Positions 23,901 through 35,178 of a stretch of DNA of 64,000 bases are shown piece by piece. The notes under the pieces are model-generated. The model did no database searches, was not told the origin of the DNA, and saw only the letters and a program-made list of their open reading frames with translations. Positions within the stretch are counted from its first letter, which is position 1. Each line of letters begins with the position of its first letter. Both the position numbers and the translations under genes were made by a program. Where the stretch lies: positions 9,718,866-9,782,865 of the forward strand of contig OZ024892.1 in NCBI GenBank assembly GCA_964017195.1. The letters run 5' to 3'. Source of the stretch: Siderastrea radians (taxonomy: Eukaryota > Cnidaria > Anthozoa > Scleractinia > Rhizangiidae).

Positions 23901-24059
23901 CATACTTGTCCAATACTCCGACAAATTTATGCATAGCGTTGTTAAATTTCTTATTGTTTTGCTTCATTCTTTATTGTTATGCTTTTGTACAGTATTGTTA
24001 TGTGAAGTGAATACAATACAATGCCATGCATAAATTTGTCGGAGTATTGGACAACCCTC
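23901..24059. mobile_element. 159-bp hAT-like MITE
   Basis: Inverted repeats TTGTCCAATACTCCGACAAA lie near both ends. The outermost bases differ (CATAC left, GAGGG on the complement of the right). The exact 8-bp repeat AACTTCGA lies at 23893-23900 and 24060-24067. An 8-bp TSD and a (C)AGGG-like end suggest hAT. A CTTTATTGTTATGCTTTTG core separates the arms. Confidence 0.75.
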
Positions 24060-24134
24060 AACTTCGATAAAATATCGGTAGAAATGATATTGAAACGGTT
24101 TGTACAACTATTTCCAAACCGCCTGCTCCTTAAG

Positions 24135-24400
24135 GGGAGCAGGGATGGCGCAGTGGTGAGAGTGCTCGCTTCCCATCAATGTGGCCCGGGTTCGATTCCC
24201 GGTCCCGGTGTCATATGTGGGTTGAGTTTGTTGTTGGTTCTCGTCCTTGCTCCGAGGGTTTTCCGGGTTCTCCGGTTTTCTTCCCTCCACAAAAACCAAC
24301 TCTTCCAAATTCCACCTGGAATCAGTGGTCGAAGAGCCACTCTGTGGAGGTGCCACTGCAAATTCCAATTTATTTATTTATTTTATTTATTTACTTTATA
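24135..24400 (+). mobile_element. tRNA-derived SINE
   Basis: A-box TGGCGCAGTGG at 24146-24156 and B-box GGTTCGATTCC at 24189-24199 have the spacing of a Pol III promoter. A body containing CCACCTGGAATCAGTGGTCG and a TTTATTTATTTA tail follow. Overlapping open frames on both strands are incidental. Confidence 0.8.
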
Positions 24401-24929
24401 TACGGTTTATCAGGTAGATCACGTTTTTACTTGTACAAAATGAGAGGAAACAAGGAACATGTAGGAAGCCTTGATTGTAATTAAATTCATTTAGACTTGG
24501 TGCTGCTTCAGTTCCTGGCTTTAGAAATAGAATACAGCTAATAGAACGGCGGATGAACTACACTGACAGGAATGTCGAAGATTGCTGATTGACTGATTGT
24601 TTGTTGCTTCATGCTTCATGTAGGGGTGGAAGCAGAATAATTATGCGTGACTAATTTGTTATTCCTTTCGATACACACAACAAGGTCACCATAAAATTTT
24701 GTTTGATTTTTGTTTTCTTTCTTGATTTTATCGTTCGTTACATGGTGAACTTTCCATGGTGGCGTATAACACTGAAAAATTAAGTTTACTTCCGTATAAC
24801 GTGCGTGCTCAAAAATATTTCTTTCTTAGAAGAACAAAAAAGAGGACGACTCTGGATAAGTTATTCAAGTGATATGTCTGAGGGGAACTCTAATGCAGTA
24901 AAGCGAAGCTTGGTGTTGGTGGCATGTTA
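24401..24929. other. Unit sequence, inverted then direct
   Basis: 24410-24610 continues the inverted segment (AGATCACGTTTTTACTTG, GCTGCTTCAGTTCCTGGC). From about 24610 the direct orientation resumes (GGAATAATTATGCGTGAC-like). No gene. Confidence 0.5.
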
Positions 24930-25037
24930 TCGCATTCTGCGAGCAGAATGCCACTAACAGCTAAGTACATCTTGATCACAGAACATTATAACGAACTTCA
25001 AGTACAGAAAAGCTATACTGATTAGCTCTCCCGGCAT
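24930..25037 (-). pseudogene. Broken small membrane-protein gene, 5' fragment
   Basis: Starts with the conserved ATG and MPGELISIAFLYLKFV. A 2-bp deletion (CACAGAACA instead of CACACAGAACA) then breaks the frame after the first cysteine. The match stops near codon 39, so the hydrophilic tail is missing. The upstream flank to about 25350 is preserved. Confidence 0.75.
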
Positions 25038-26345
25038 GGTTAGCACTACGTTTCCCTTCCTGTTTACCGGAGGAGCAAAACGAAGTCGTATGGTTAGTGA
25101 ATTAAACAGTTTGAGAGGCTCACTGCAAGGTATCAGGACGAGAAATCGCAAAGGTGAGCCACTCTAAAATGGAAAGTTGCATTTGTAGCTGTAATTCAGA
25201 ATCCCTTCGAAGGTTTGAGTTAAGTTTGCCACTCGAAGTTTTGTCCATAGCCGGTGAGAGTCAAATGTCGTCGCATGAACATCAGACGCTGAAATTTTAT
25301 TCAACTCGAGCACGTGGGTGAAATTGAGCACGCGTGCGCAAAATAATCCTTTGTTTGTCAGGCCCACCTCTTTTCTTGTTTGGATCTTTTGGGTAACTCC
25401 GGGGGATGTGTACGTATGACCTCTATTTCTGGGAAAACCCCAAACGAATTCTGTACCAAACAAATCTTGGTCTTGGTGAATATTGCATCAAAGGTTGGTT
25501 TCCTGCCACTTTGTACAAGTGAACACGTGATATTCAGTACACTGTAAAGAAGGTTTCAAATAATAAATGGTGAGTTCTTGGGATTTTGCTCGCTTCTCGC
25601 TATCATCACTTCTACGGATATTTTAAGGAAGTTGTATTACAATATTACATTGGATTCCGGGGATAAAATTCTGCCTCGCTATGAAAAGGCATGTCCTAAC
25701 GCCATCGTGACTGATGGGTTATTTTGAGTCGCCTCTATCTTGGCCACGCGTAAATGAATCTGTTCGAATCTATGTTCATGCGACACTAATACGTTATATG
25801 TGTTTATAAAGCTTGAGTGGTCAAGTGTTGTGCGCCGAATATTCCTGTTTTATAGTTCATCTGCTTCTACGGATGTATGTATTTGATTTTTATACTGGAG
25901 CCAGGACTGACTGAACAAGGGTCCTAATGCACTACTAAATGTATGAAAAGAAAACTTGAATCAACTCTCAACTCGTAGAAATCCAAAGATGAACTATGGA
26001 AAAAGAAAATAAAGGAATGTGTCGCCAACGAAGTACTAAATCAGTCAAGAGGAAAGGATTCTAACACTGAGAAAATTCATGCACCACTATATTAGCATCT
26101 ATAGCGACATTACCGAGAATTTTTTGTATTATGATAAAAGCATGAAGCTTCATGTGGCCTTCCTCAGTTCAAATTGAAAAAAAAAAAAAAAAGAAAAAAA
26201 CCGAAAAAACGAACAAGCTCAGAAACGGTTTTGTAGTTCTTGCTGACTTTCTTATTGTGTAACCCTCAACTGGAAAGTACAGTTAGCTATAAACAAGAGA
26301 GGATATGCTCTCTTGCTATAAATTAACTTACTTTAAAGAATTGAA
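25038..26345. other. 5' flank of the broken copy and unit sequence
   Basis: 25040-25350 is the gene-type upstream flank. 25480-26280 is the AAGCGTG/CAAGTGTTGTGC-type unit sequence shared with 18.9-19.6 and 37.2-37.7 kb. A poly-A run lies at 26177-26201. No gene. Confidence 0.5.
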
Positions 26346-26990
26346 AATTTAGTGACAGCAGCGCAATAAACCTTTGTTTGAAATCAGGAGCACGAGCGGA
26401 AAAATCCCTTGTTTGATCGTAGTCAGGAGCGCGAGGAGCGCAAATAAACCTTTGTTTGAAATCAGGAGCACGAGCGGGCAAATCATTTGTTTGATCGTAG
26501 TTAGGAGGGCGAGGAGCGCAAATAAACCTTTGTTTGAAATCCGGAGCGCGAGCGGGCAAATAATTTGTTTGATCGTAGTTAGGAGCGCGAGGAGTGCAAA
26601 TAAACCCTTGTTTGAAATCAGGAGCGCGAGCGGACAAATTCTTTGTTTGATCAAAGTCAGGAGCGCGAGGAGTGCAAATAAACCTTTGTTTGAAATCAGG
26701 AGCACGAGCGGACAAATCCCTTGTTTGATCAAAGTCAGAAGCGCGAGGAGTGCAAATAAACCCCAGGAGCGCGAGCGGACAAATCCTTTGTTTGATCGAA
26801 GTCAGGAGCGCGAGGAGTGCAAATAAACCTTTGTTTGAAATCAGGAGCGCGAGCGGGCAAATAATTTGTTTGATCGTAGTTAGTAGCGCGAGGAGTGCAA
26901 ATAAACCTTTGTTTCATTATGGAAGTCAGGAGCGCGAGCTCGGAGCTTAACGTTTGTTTGAAGTCAGGAGCGCTTGATCGCGCGATCAGT
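26346..26990. repeat. 78-bp tandem repeat, about seven to eight copies
   Basis: The unit contains CCTTTGTTTGAAATCAGGAG, CGCGAGCGG(G/A)CAAAT and GATCGTAGTTAGGAGCGC. The 78-bp period is a multiple of three, so several frames stay open in both directions and read as 26-residue repeats (e.g. minus-strand ARAPDFKQRFIC). The core resembles single-copy sequence in the small-gene upstream flank (ATAATCCTTTGTTTGAAGTC, 8587), from which the array may have expanded. Another copy flanks the large transposon at 54907. Confidence 0.85.
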
Positions 26991-28032
26991 TGATAATGAT
27001 TGCAAGGTTGTGAGCGTTTCACGTCTTTCACCGCCAGCTCAACGCACGGGATTTCGCTTCAGTTAAATAAAGTAGAGACCATTGAAAGTACGAAATGATT
27101 ATCACTAATGTTATCTGAATTCATTTGTTATCTGAATTTCATTCATTTTGTCAACTCAAACTCGGATTGCAATGTTCTTGGCGGCGTATGAACTGCGTTA
27201 CGTGTGACACTATTATATTTAATATGTTATGCGTATTTTAAATATAAAGCTTGAGAAGTCAGTCGTTGTAAAAATCCATCCACTTCTAGAAGCTGTATTC
27301 TATTTCTGTAGCCAATAGCTGACACAGCACTAAAAGACTGAAAATAACTTGAATCAACTCAGCTTAACTCTCGTGGAAATACAAAGATGACCTTTGAAAA
27401 AAGCAAATAAAGAATGCGTGAATATATGAAATATGTGGATGAAATAAGAAATGATGATGATGACCCTAGTACCCTCAGGGTCATTCCTGATAGAACTAAA
27501 AATCAGTCAAGTGGAAAGCATCCTAACAATAATAAAACTGACCACTTGAGCATACATAACAATAGAGTCAATTTTCTTTAACATGACGAAAAGCAAGCTT
27601 TATTTAGCTTCCTTCAATTAAAGCAAACAAACGAACGAATAAACGCTGAAATCCTCGACTGGAAACTACAAACTATAACCTAAACTTACAGTATTCTATT
27701 CAATGTCGGTTTAAAGAATTTGATCATTTAGTAATCTGCCCAAGCTGAAGGGAAAAATTAGCAAAGTAAAATTTTTTGACATGGAGGTAGACATTTTTAT
27801 GAACAAGAGACAGTCCGCTGAGCTTTAAAATTAAAATGCCACTTTAGTTGTTCCGGGTTAAAAACAGTGACATACAAAATCTACATAAAGCGCGTTAAAA
27901 AATGAGGCTTGCTTTTCAGACCAGAATACCACACTGAAGGATGACAACGCTGCTAAAGCTAGCAGGATTACATTAAATTAATGGTATAATCTAAAACAAA
28001 ACAAACACAAACTTTTTTCTTACTTTTAATGC
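26991..28032. other. Unit sequence and 3' flank of copy 5
   Basis: 27045-27140 matches 55080-55150. 27440-28020 is the usual 3' flank (GACATGGAGGTAGACATT, AATGAGGCTTGCTTTTCAG). A short hairpin, ACCCTAGTACCCTCAGGGT, is near 27464. No gene. Confidence 0.5.
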
Positions 28033-28293
28033 TCAGCACAGTCGTTCATCGTGTTCCTGGGGCTCCGCTCGTCTCCCAGTCCTTTGATTCACAGTCTGCC
28101 TGTTTCTTCGCACAACGCGCCCCCAGGCCACTCTTTCACGATCTGCTCTCTGCTGTCCTCTCTTCTCAGGACCCTGAAGTGGAAAGGTTCTCTGCTCGCA
28201 GAATGCTATAACAGCTAGGTACATCTTGATCACACAGAACAGTACAACGAACATCAAGAAAAGAAAAGCTACGCTGATCAGCTCAGACGTCAT
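28033..28293 (-). CDS. Small single-pass membrane protein, array copy 5 (divergent)
   Basis: 86 codons from MTSELIS. The membrane segment is family-standard, but residues 52-69 are replaced by RERVAWGRVVRRNRQTVN and three codons are lost net, with the frame kept into NQRTGRRAEPQEHDERLC. The broken copy at 57.5 kb shows a related middle (RADHERAPRGGRGRG), so the two form a subfamily. The upstream ATG differs from other copies (MLLGEHELVTM), which supports starting at the inner Met. Confidence 0.55.
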   Translation of the reverse strand: MTSELISVAFLFLMFVVLFCVIKMYLAVIAFCEQRTFPLQGPEKRGQQRADRERVAWGRVVRRNRQTVNQRTGRRAEPQEHDERLC

Positions 28294-29525
28294 GGTTACC
28301 AATTCGTGCTCACCGAGGAGCAAACTGCGGAAATATGAAGCCGTATGATTACTTAATCGGAATAGTGGAACGAACCGACTGCAGGGAATCAGGACAAAAA
28401 AAAAAGGCCAACGTTGAGCTTGTCATAAAAAATGGAAATTTGGAATGTACCTTTAATTTAGAGTCCCTTCGAAGTCCTGAGTTATTTGGTCACCGAGGTT
28501 TGGTCCATAGGCAGTTACAGTGAAATGTCTCCTCAACAGTTCGACGCTGCAATATATTCAACTTCTCTGCTCACGTGGGTGAAATTGGGCACGCGCGCAA
28601 ATAATCCTTTGTTTGAAGTCAGGCTGTCTTCCCCGTTAGTCACCCCTATTTCTGGGAAAGCCCCAACGAGCTCAGTTATATATTATTCGATGGCTCCGAT
28701 AATTATGTGCAACATTACGTGTATTTCCTGCATTAGCCATCACGTCTAGCGTCAGACGGATTAACTCTGACCAATCACAACAAGAGCCCCAACGAACTCG
28801 GTTGTACATTGTTCGACCGACTTCCATTTGCTTCATGCAATTACGTGCGGACCAATCAGGTAATTAGTCGTGAGTGGTGACCTCTTTTTCCGGGAAAACA
28901 TCAGACGAACTCTGTTAACTACCAGTCTTCTCATCGAAATTTTACCAAGGAAGTGGACTGAATTGAATATTAAGTTTCTAGAAACTGATCACGAATGTGT
29001 GAATAGTTGTTAATATGTCTTAACGCATTTAGTTTCGGTTCAAGTTTTGCTTTCCCCGTCCACATTCACCATTATTACCGGAAGTACTAAAGCGATACAC
29101 ACGCAAGGTCATCATAAAATCTTGTTTGATTTTTGTTATCTACCGGCGCGGCGTTCGTTATGCAGTGATCTGACGTTGAGGCAGATTTTTAAAAAAATAG
29201 AACTTACTTCCGTATGACTTGCGTGCTGGAAAATATTTCTTTCTTAGAAGAACAAGAAAGAGGGCAAAGACTAGACAAGTTATTCAAGTGATGTGGCTGA
29301 GACGATCTCTCAGTAAAGGGAAGCTTGGTCTTGGTGGATCACAGGGCACCCACACAAACTGTGAATTGTTCCAAATGTATTAATGAAATGCATAGAGATA
29401 CCGAAACGTCCCTATTAACTGAAATATTGCGAGGAACATTTACATTTGAATCCAAAATAAACGTAAACTTATCTTAGTCATTGTGTTATGTCGTCCTTGT
29501 GGCTCTAATCGCTGAATTTTAGCGA
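28294..29525. other. 5' flank of copy 5 and unit sequence
   Basis: 28294-28640 is the upstream flank. 28650-29520 carries CCCCAACGAACTCGGTTG, GACCTCTTTTTCCGGG and the GTCTAGAC/CTTGGTCTTGGTGGATCACAG block shared with other units. No gene. Confidence 0.5.
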
Positions 29526-29532
29526 TTTTAAG

Positions 29533-30041
29533 CACAGGGTCCAGAGGAGTTAAATTTGTACGCAAGAATTATCCTTCGCACATCTTACCATATAAAATAC
29601 ATAACCAAGTCATTTGATCAATAAATTTGCCCAATGCAACCTTTGTAAATCCAATTTGAACGGCTTTCTTCTCTTTCCATACGCTGTATTTCTCGATCTT
29701 GACCTCGCTTAGTACGCCATATCGTCCGCCATATTGAAAATTGCTATTAACCGCAGACCATTCTTCCGCGGTCGCCTAACACGTTGCCCGAAGGGCAACG
29801 GCTTTTCTTCGGAAAGCGAAGCATTCCGAACGAGGCACGAAGTGCCGAGTAAAAATAAGGACAAGCTTGTCGTATTATTTAGTGTAAGTCGATCTCAGTA
29901 ATCCTAAGAGCCCACAGTAATTTGACCTGCGGTAAAAATATAGGTAACGCGAGTAACGCAAGTTCGCAGCATATTATGTCGGTTGTCTTTCGCAAGGAAA
30001 ACTAAACGTTCTGCTCGAACTTCGCTCCTCTGGACCCTGTG
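29533..30041. mobile_element. 0.5-kb MITE-like element with hairpin-rich core, 7-bp TSD
   Basis: Inverted ends CACAGGGTCCAGAGGAG. The exact 7-bp repeat TTTTAAG lies at 29526-29532 and 30042-30048. Other units read through without it. The core holds three short GC hairpins in a row: GTTGCCCGAAGGGCAAC, a CTTCGGAAAGCGAAG stretch, and GGCACGAAGTGCC. The TSD length fits P/hAT-type insertions. Confidence 0.8.
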
Positions 30042-30061
30042 TTTTAAGGTTTCACGAGGCC

Positions 30062-31990
30062 GTCGACTAATTTAAACATAGGCCCGCAATGCGTGCAGAA
30101 CCGACGAAGTGTTGGTTCGTCTCGAAAAGAAAGCAAGCGAGGCGTGCGTGACTGCAGGTTCGATAACATTCAAGCATTTGTAACAGCAAGTTGCAGCAAA
30201 AGTGCGTAACTGTAACTAACACTGAAATTTGACCAACTGAAAAGGCGACCAATACCCTGGAAAGGAGGTCAACTGAATTATTCACCCTCTCCTCACCAAA
30301 CATAGCCCCACAGACTACGCCCATGACCTCATGCATTCTTCACTCGAGATCATTTTTAGCTGTCTTTTGGTCGGTCTTCCTCAAAACCCTGAACAAAAAA
30401 GCCATCACAATTCTCAAAACAGACGCATTTCAAAAAATGGGCGATAAATTTCCCAATATAAAAGTAACCACATCTTTACGATTGAGCAGCATGGGCACTG
30501 TAACAGCCCAAAAGAATTGAACTTTTCCCCACGCCTGGGAACCACACTTTGTGAACAGTTTCCTTTAAACATGTCAAGGGCTCCTTAAGCCAAATTGTGA
30601 ATGCAAATACGAAATAAACCATTGCTATGCTCTATCGTACAGGTTACAAGAAAGCACATTATAGGCATTTACCAGTCGTTTTGACCCACTCCACCCTCGA
30701 TAGTTTTTACTTGGCTCAACGTGCTGACTGGCGTATTGAAAATTGTGACATTATTTTGCTCTTTGCGTTACCGAATGACGTAATGTTTAAAATCTGATGA
30801 CTCAGCTCATATGTCTTATCGCTTTGAATATTTAATTTTGTTAAATTAAACTCAGTAAATTTGTCCACCGCTGAACATACTTTTACCGAGAGTTGTGAGC
30901 GATGTATTTATATACTGTTGTGAATAGGGCACTATAAAAACTGAATTTTGTCTTTTGCGTTATCGAATGACGTAATGTTTAAAATCTAATTAAAATTAAA
31001 ATTTAAAGATAAATTTTGTCCACAACTGAACATGCCGTTACCGAGAGTTGTGAGCGATGTATTTATATACTGTTGTGAATATGGCACTATAAAAAGAGGT
31101 TATTGATTAAGACAAACAAACCGTCAGAATCTGGAGAAATTAGTAAAAAAGCGAAGTCGTCGCTTTATCTCAAACACGTTAAAGCATGTCTTATGACGTA
31201 ATCGTTAAATTCGGTTTGCTCTTCCGGAGTCAGCAAGTCAGTGTCTCGAACTCTAAAATCGAACAAATCGCTTCAAAATCAAAGGTAAAGCAGAAAAATT
31301 AAAAAGACTAACTGGTATATCCTTCTGTGCCGCTTATACTATTCAAGAAGATCCAGCCTCGTGTAGTAATTCATTTCCCGCCTGCGAATAACCTTTCTTA
31401 ACGTTGGCAGCTAGATCCTTTCCAAGTATTAAACATAACCACAACAACATACACCAGAATTTTCCTCTCATAACATTAACTGAGAACGATTCTATCCTTA
31501 CGATGTCTCAGCAACACTTTGGTCCCACCAGCATCAACAGTGCCACTGGACTTCACCTCCTGTTATTATCAGTCCTCCTTGCTTTATTTCACTAGTATTG
31601 CTTGCACAGATATTTCAGTCCGGCCAAAGCCAACACTGCTCGGCGGACGTGTGCTTCTATACCTACGATACTTTTTATGTGGACCCTTGTCCTATCGTTC
31701 GTGCGTGTGTGTACTAATCGATGTCTGTGTACAACTTCTTCTCTATATGTTCAGAGGTCAGCACAAATTATACCACAACACAGTCGAAGCAAGTCATCCA
31801 CCAAGCCTCCGTCACCTTTCTTGACCTGCCAACTCAAAATGGCGACTCGTCCGCTCTTGTTCTCACGCCATCCCATCCCATGGGCCATAGCGAAATACAC
31901 ACCTTATGAGCCTTACACGACGTATTTTGAGCGACCACTCCAATCAACGGTCTTCACGACTGCACTAACCCGACTTCGTCGGTTAAAAAC
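30062..31990. other. 1.9-kb insertion of unknown type
   Basis: The unit sequence breaks after GACTAATTTAAA near 30074 and resumes at AACAGACGGGG near 31988. The intervening 1.9 kb is not found in other units. No clean terminal repeats are seen, although CCGACGAAG occurs near both ends in opposite orientation (30101 and rc near 31978). ORFs of 89 codons (minus, 30067-30336) and 157 codons (plus, 31602-32075) have no recognised domain. Confidence 0.5.
30762..31095. repeat. Two-copy tandem repeat inside the 1.9-kb insertion
   Basis: Both copies contain GAATGACGTAATGTTTAAAA, CGAGAGTTGTGAGCGATGTA and TATACTGTTGTGAATA(G/T)GGC, offset by about 175-190 bp. Non-coding. Confidence 0.8.
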
Positions 31991-32136
31991 AGACGGGGGG
32001 CGATTTTGTATGGTTTCACGGTTAACTGATCAACAAAAACAGCATTCTTTAAGAGCTAGAGGAGCTGCTGTATAACCTGAAATCGTAGATCTGAGACCGT
32101 TCGATGGTTAACAATGAATTCCTCTGTTGACAATTA

Positions 32137-32530
32137 GGGGCTGTTTACATGGAGGGAGGAAGATCCTAGCACTAGGAAGATCCTAGAAGGCGAAACATAT
32201 TTTCGTTTGGTTTACATACACAATTTGGTCGGGGTGGTTGCTGGAAATCAAATAAAACTGTCGGTCTTTAGCAGCTGAACGCCCGGCCGCCGCCATATTT
32301 GTTTTTCTGTCCCTAGTACTAGGATCTTCCGGACGAAGATAGTTTACATGGTGCTAGGATCTTCCTATCTCTCAGCTAGGAAGATCCTAGCGCTAGAAAG
32401 ATCCTAGCGCTAGGGCGAAGTACAACATTTTGCGTGTAAACTGAATACAGAAAACATATGGCACTAGGATGATCCGCCTTCTAGGATCTTCCTAGCGCTA
32501 GGATCTTCCTCCCTCCATGTAAACAGCCCC
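32137..32530. mobile_element. 394-bp palindromic MITE built on GATCCTAG motifs
   Basis: Perfect inverted ends GGGGCTGTTTACATGG followed by AGGGAGGAAGATCCTAG. The inside repeats GATCCTAG / CTAGGATC many times on both arms, so each arm can also fold on itself. No clear target duplication (flanks TTA and TTC). Confidence 0.85.
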
Positions 32531-33349
32531 TTCCTTTTTTTTGGCGGTTGTCAGTTAAAGGTTAGGCTGTTTGACGGTTAACTCTCCTGAGTTCATATCA
32601 CAGCTTCAATTGCTTCTGTCGGTTAAATCATCGTCTGAATATTGACCTCGGATCGTGTTTGCAAAACCAGGTCTGCATTCAGCAACGAAATGGCTTGCAT
32701 TTACTTGCTTTTATGTTGTTATCCTCTCAGTACATTAAAAAAGAAGATAAAAGATCATGTGTAAAACTAGAACGGTGTTTATTGTTTCCATTTGAGTGTA
32801 ACAAATAAAGATTGAATCAAAATAGGTTCTTAAAACTGCTTGAAAACCACTTTCATACAGACAAAAATTCTAACGTTAGCAAACCATATGCACTTTGCTT
32901 AGTCTTTCATATTATTTTCCCTTGATCTCAAAACTATTTTTCTTTATTTGGCCACTAGTTTATTCTATGGTCATTATGGTTACTTGTCAAAATTTGTTCT
33001 CCCAAAATTGATTTAAAAAATACCATTATTCTTAGGAAGCTGTAAGGAGAACAAGGAAAAAAACTAACCCAGCTTTCAGAATTGAAGTAAATACCAAAGT
33101 AAGGATCCTTTTAACTATTGTATACGTAGTCTTTTTTGAATTTTGATTGAATGCAACACACTATGTAAATATTCACTGAGTTATAACTAAAACTGTTTCC
33201 TTCTTTATCAAATCCCAATATTACAGGGTTGAGTAAAAACCCGCATATAAGAACCAATTCTGTCAAGTGTCTACTGAGAAATTAGACTATTTAGTTTCTT
33301 GAATAGGTTCTTACTTCGGCCAAAAGCACTTCGCTGGTCAGAAAACGTA
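32531..33349. other. Unit sequence, no gene
   Basis: 32640-33060 matches 10690-11020 and 36700-37100, with AACGGTGTTTATTGTTTCC and an AACAAATAAAGATTGAAT polyadenylation-like context. 33060-33349 is single copy here. Confidence 0.5.
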
Positions 33350-33687
33350 TTCAACAAAGTATAGGTGTGGTCCCTTGCATCTGTGTGACTTTAGTAAAAG
33401 CGTATAATATGTTTACTATTATTCAACTGTAAACAAACACAGATGAGACCCTGCTGCTCTAGATCTTACGATTCACTTTGTGACATTTCCAGTAGAAGTA
33501 ATTTTTCTAAAAAATAAACTGTTTCAAAGTTAAGGTTAAAACAGGTTCTCATGAGCGGGTTTTTGTTGTATACGATTTCCAAACCAAAATTAAAACTTCT
33601 ACAACCACTTTACAAGAAACGACGTTCAATGTCACACTATAAAGAACCTGCTGGTTGCGATACAAAACGCAGACATTATTCCAGGCC

Positions 33688-33871
33688 CTCTCTCCTCCGC
33701 AGAGGCTGTTATTATATTAAACACCAGTGAAAGAAGAAAACGGAAGCGGGAGTGCTGGGGAGAGAAAACGGGCGCGCGGGGTTTACTTTTTCCCTCGTCC
33801 CAGCCTCCGCGAGTTTTTTCCTAAGCGCGCAGTCAAGACGCGGCTAAAGGAGGCCTCTGCGGAGGAGAGAG
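33688..33871. mobile_element. MULE-like MITE with exact 9-bp TSD
   Basis: Same family as 11037-11219, ends CTCTCTCCTCCGCAGAGG. The 9-bp repeat TTCCAGGCC lies at 33679-33687 and 33872-33880. Confidence 0.85.
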
Positions 33872-34908
33872 TTCCAGGCCGGTAATCCCAAACCTACCCC
33901 AACAGTGATCCGCATCAAATTTCCCTCATCATGTCAGTGCAGGTCGTGAGAATTAAAGAAATGATCACCCAATATGAACTGTCTTGTATGATCAATCCGG
34001 GGCTTAAAAGGTTAAGAAGTAAAGAGATATTCTCCAGCTAAAAATCAATAACTATGTTATGGTATATGTACTGGTATGTTCAAACGCTATCGTAACTGAT
34101 GTATGTTAAATCACCTACACCTGATCACAATGTTCTTGGTTGCGTGTAATACCTTTACACTAATATGTTAATATTAAGTATTCGTGTTCATAAAGCTTGA
34201 GTAGTCAACCATCGCAACAAACAATCATCAATCTGCGACATTACTGTTTTATAGTTCATCCACTTCCAGGAGCTGCTTCTAGGAGCTATTTCTATAGCTA
34301 TGAACTGAAGCCGCACTAAAGGTATGAAAATAAAACTTAAGTCAATTTTTAACGCGTGGAAGTCCAAAGATGACCTATGGAAAAAGAAAATAACGGGAAG
34401 AACTAAATCAGTCACGTGGAAAGCATCGTAAACAATGGTTAAACTGACTACTTAGCATATATAACGATATCGATTCTGTCCATTTTTCCGCAATATGACA
34501 AAACTTGAAAATAAGCAAGCACTGAAACGGTTTTGTATTTATAGTGTAATCCTCAACTGGAAATTACGAATAGCTTAAACTAAACTTACAGCTCAAGTAA
34601 CTGAAAATTTAATGATGTTTAATACTCTCAGTCTAGCTTCGCTGAAGGGAAAAATTAAGAGAAGTAAAAGTTTTTTTAACATGGAAGTAAACATTTTTGT
34701 AAGCAAGAGACAGTCTAAGGTTTAAAAATAAATACTGTACAACTTTACTTGTTGTGCATTAAAAACAATTGCAATCGAAAACGACATAAGGCCCGTTCAA
34801 AATGAGGCTTGCTTTTCAGATCAGATAACCAAAAGGACGACGATGATGCTAAAACTAACAGAATTAGGTTAAATTGAGTGTATAATTTGAACATAAAACA
34901 AAAATCAC

Positions 34909-35178
34909 CTAGCACAATCGTTCATCGTGTTCCTGGGGCTCCGCTCGTCTTCCAGTCCTTTGATTCACCTGATTCACAGCCGGCCTGTTTCCTAGTGCAG
35001 CGCGCCTCCCGTCCTCTGTTGCACGATCCGCTCTCTGCCGTCCTCTCATCTCAGGACACTGAAGTCGATAGGTTCTCTGCTCGCAGAGTGCTATAACAGC
35101 TAAGTACATCTTGATCACACAGAATAGTATAACCAACATCAAGAAAAGGAAAGCTGCGCTGATCAGCTCCGCCGTCAT
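34909..35178 (-). CDS. Small single-pass membrane protein, array copy 6
   Basis: 89 codons, MTAELISAAFLFLMLVILFC, then EQRTYRLQCPEMRG with an additional Cys at position 41 in place of Gly. The tail is standard. It is the partner of copy 7 in the recent tandem pair, and the two still differ at several residues, including position 24 (Met here, Ile in copy 7). Confidence 0.6.
   Translation of the reverse strand: MTAELISAAFLFLMLVILFCVIKMYLAVIALCEQRTYRLQCPEMRGRQRADRATEDGRRAALGNRPAVNQVNQRTGRRAEPQEHDERLC

Noticed and set aside
24142..24215. Possible functional tRNA gene
   Set aside because: A and B boxes are present but no cloverleaf with a proper anticodon and acceptor stem is apparent, and a SINE body follows.
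24021..24484. ORFs of 86-140 codons near 24.1-24.4 kb
   Set aside because: They lie on the tRNA-derived SINE and its flanks.
26346..26990. CRISPR-like array
   Set aside because: The whole 78-bp unit is repeated without unique spacers, in a eukaryotic context.
26323..27031. ORFs of up to 150 codons in the 78-bp repeat
   Set aside because: The period is a multiple of three and all frames lack stops; both strands are open, so this gives no evidence of coding.
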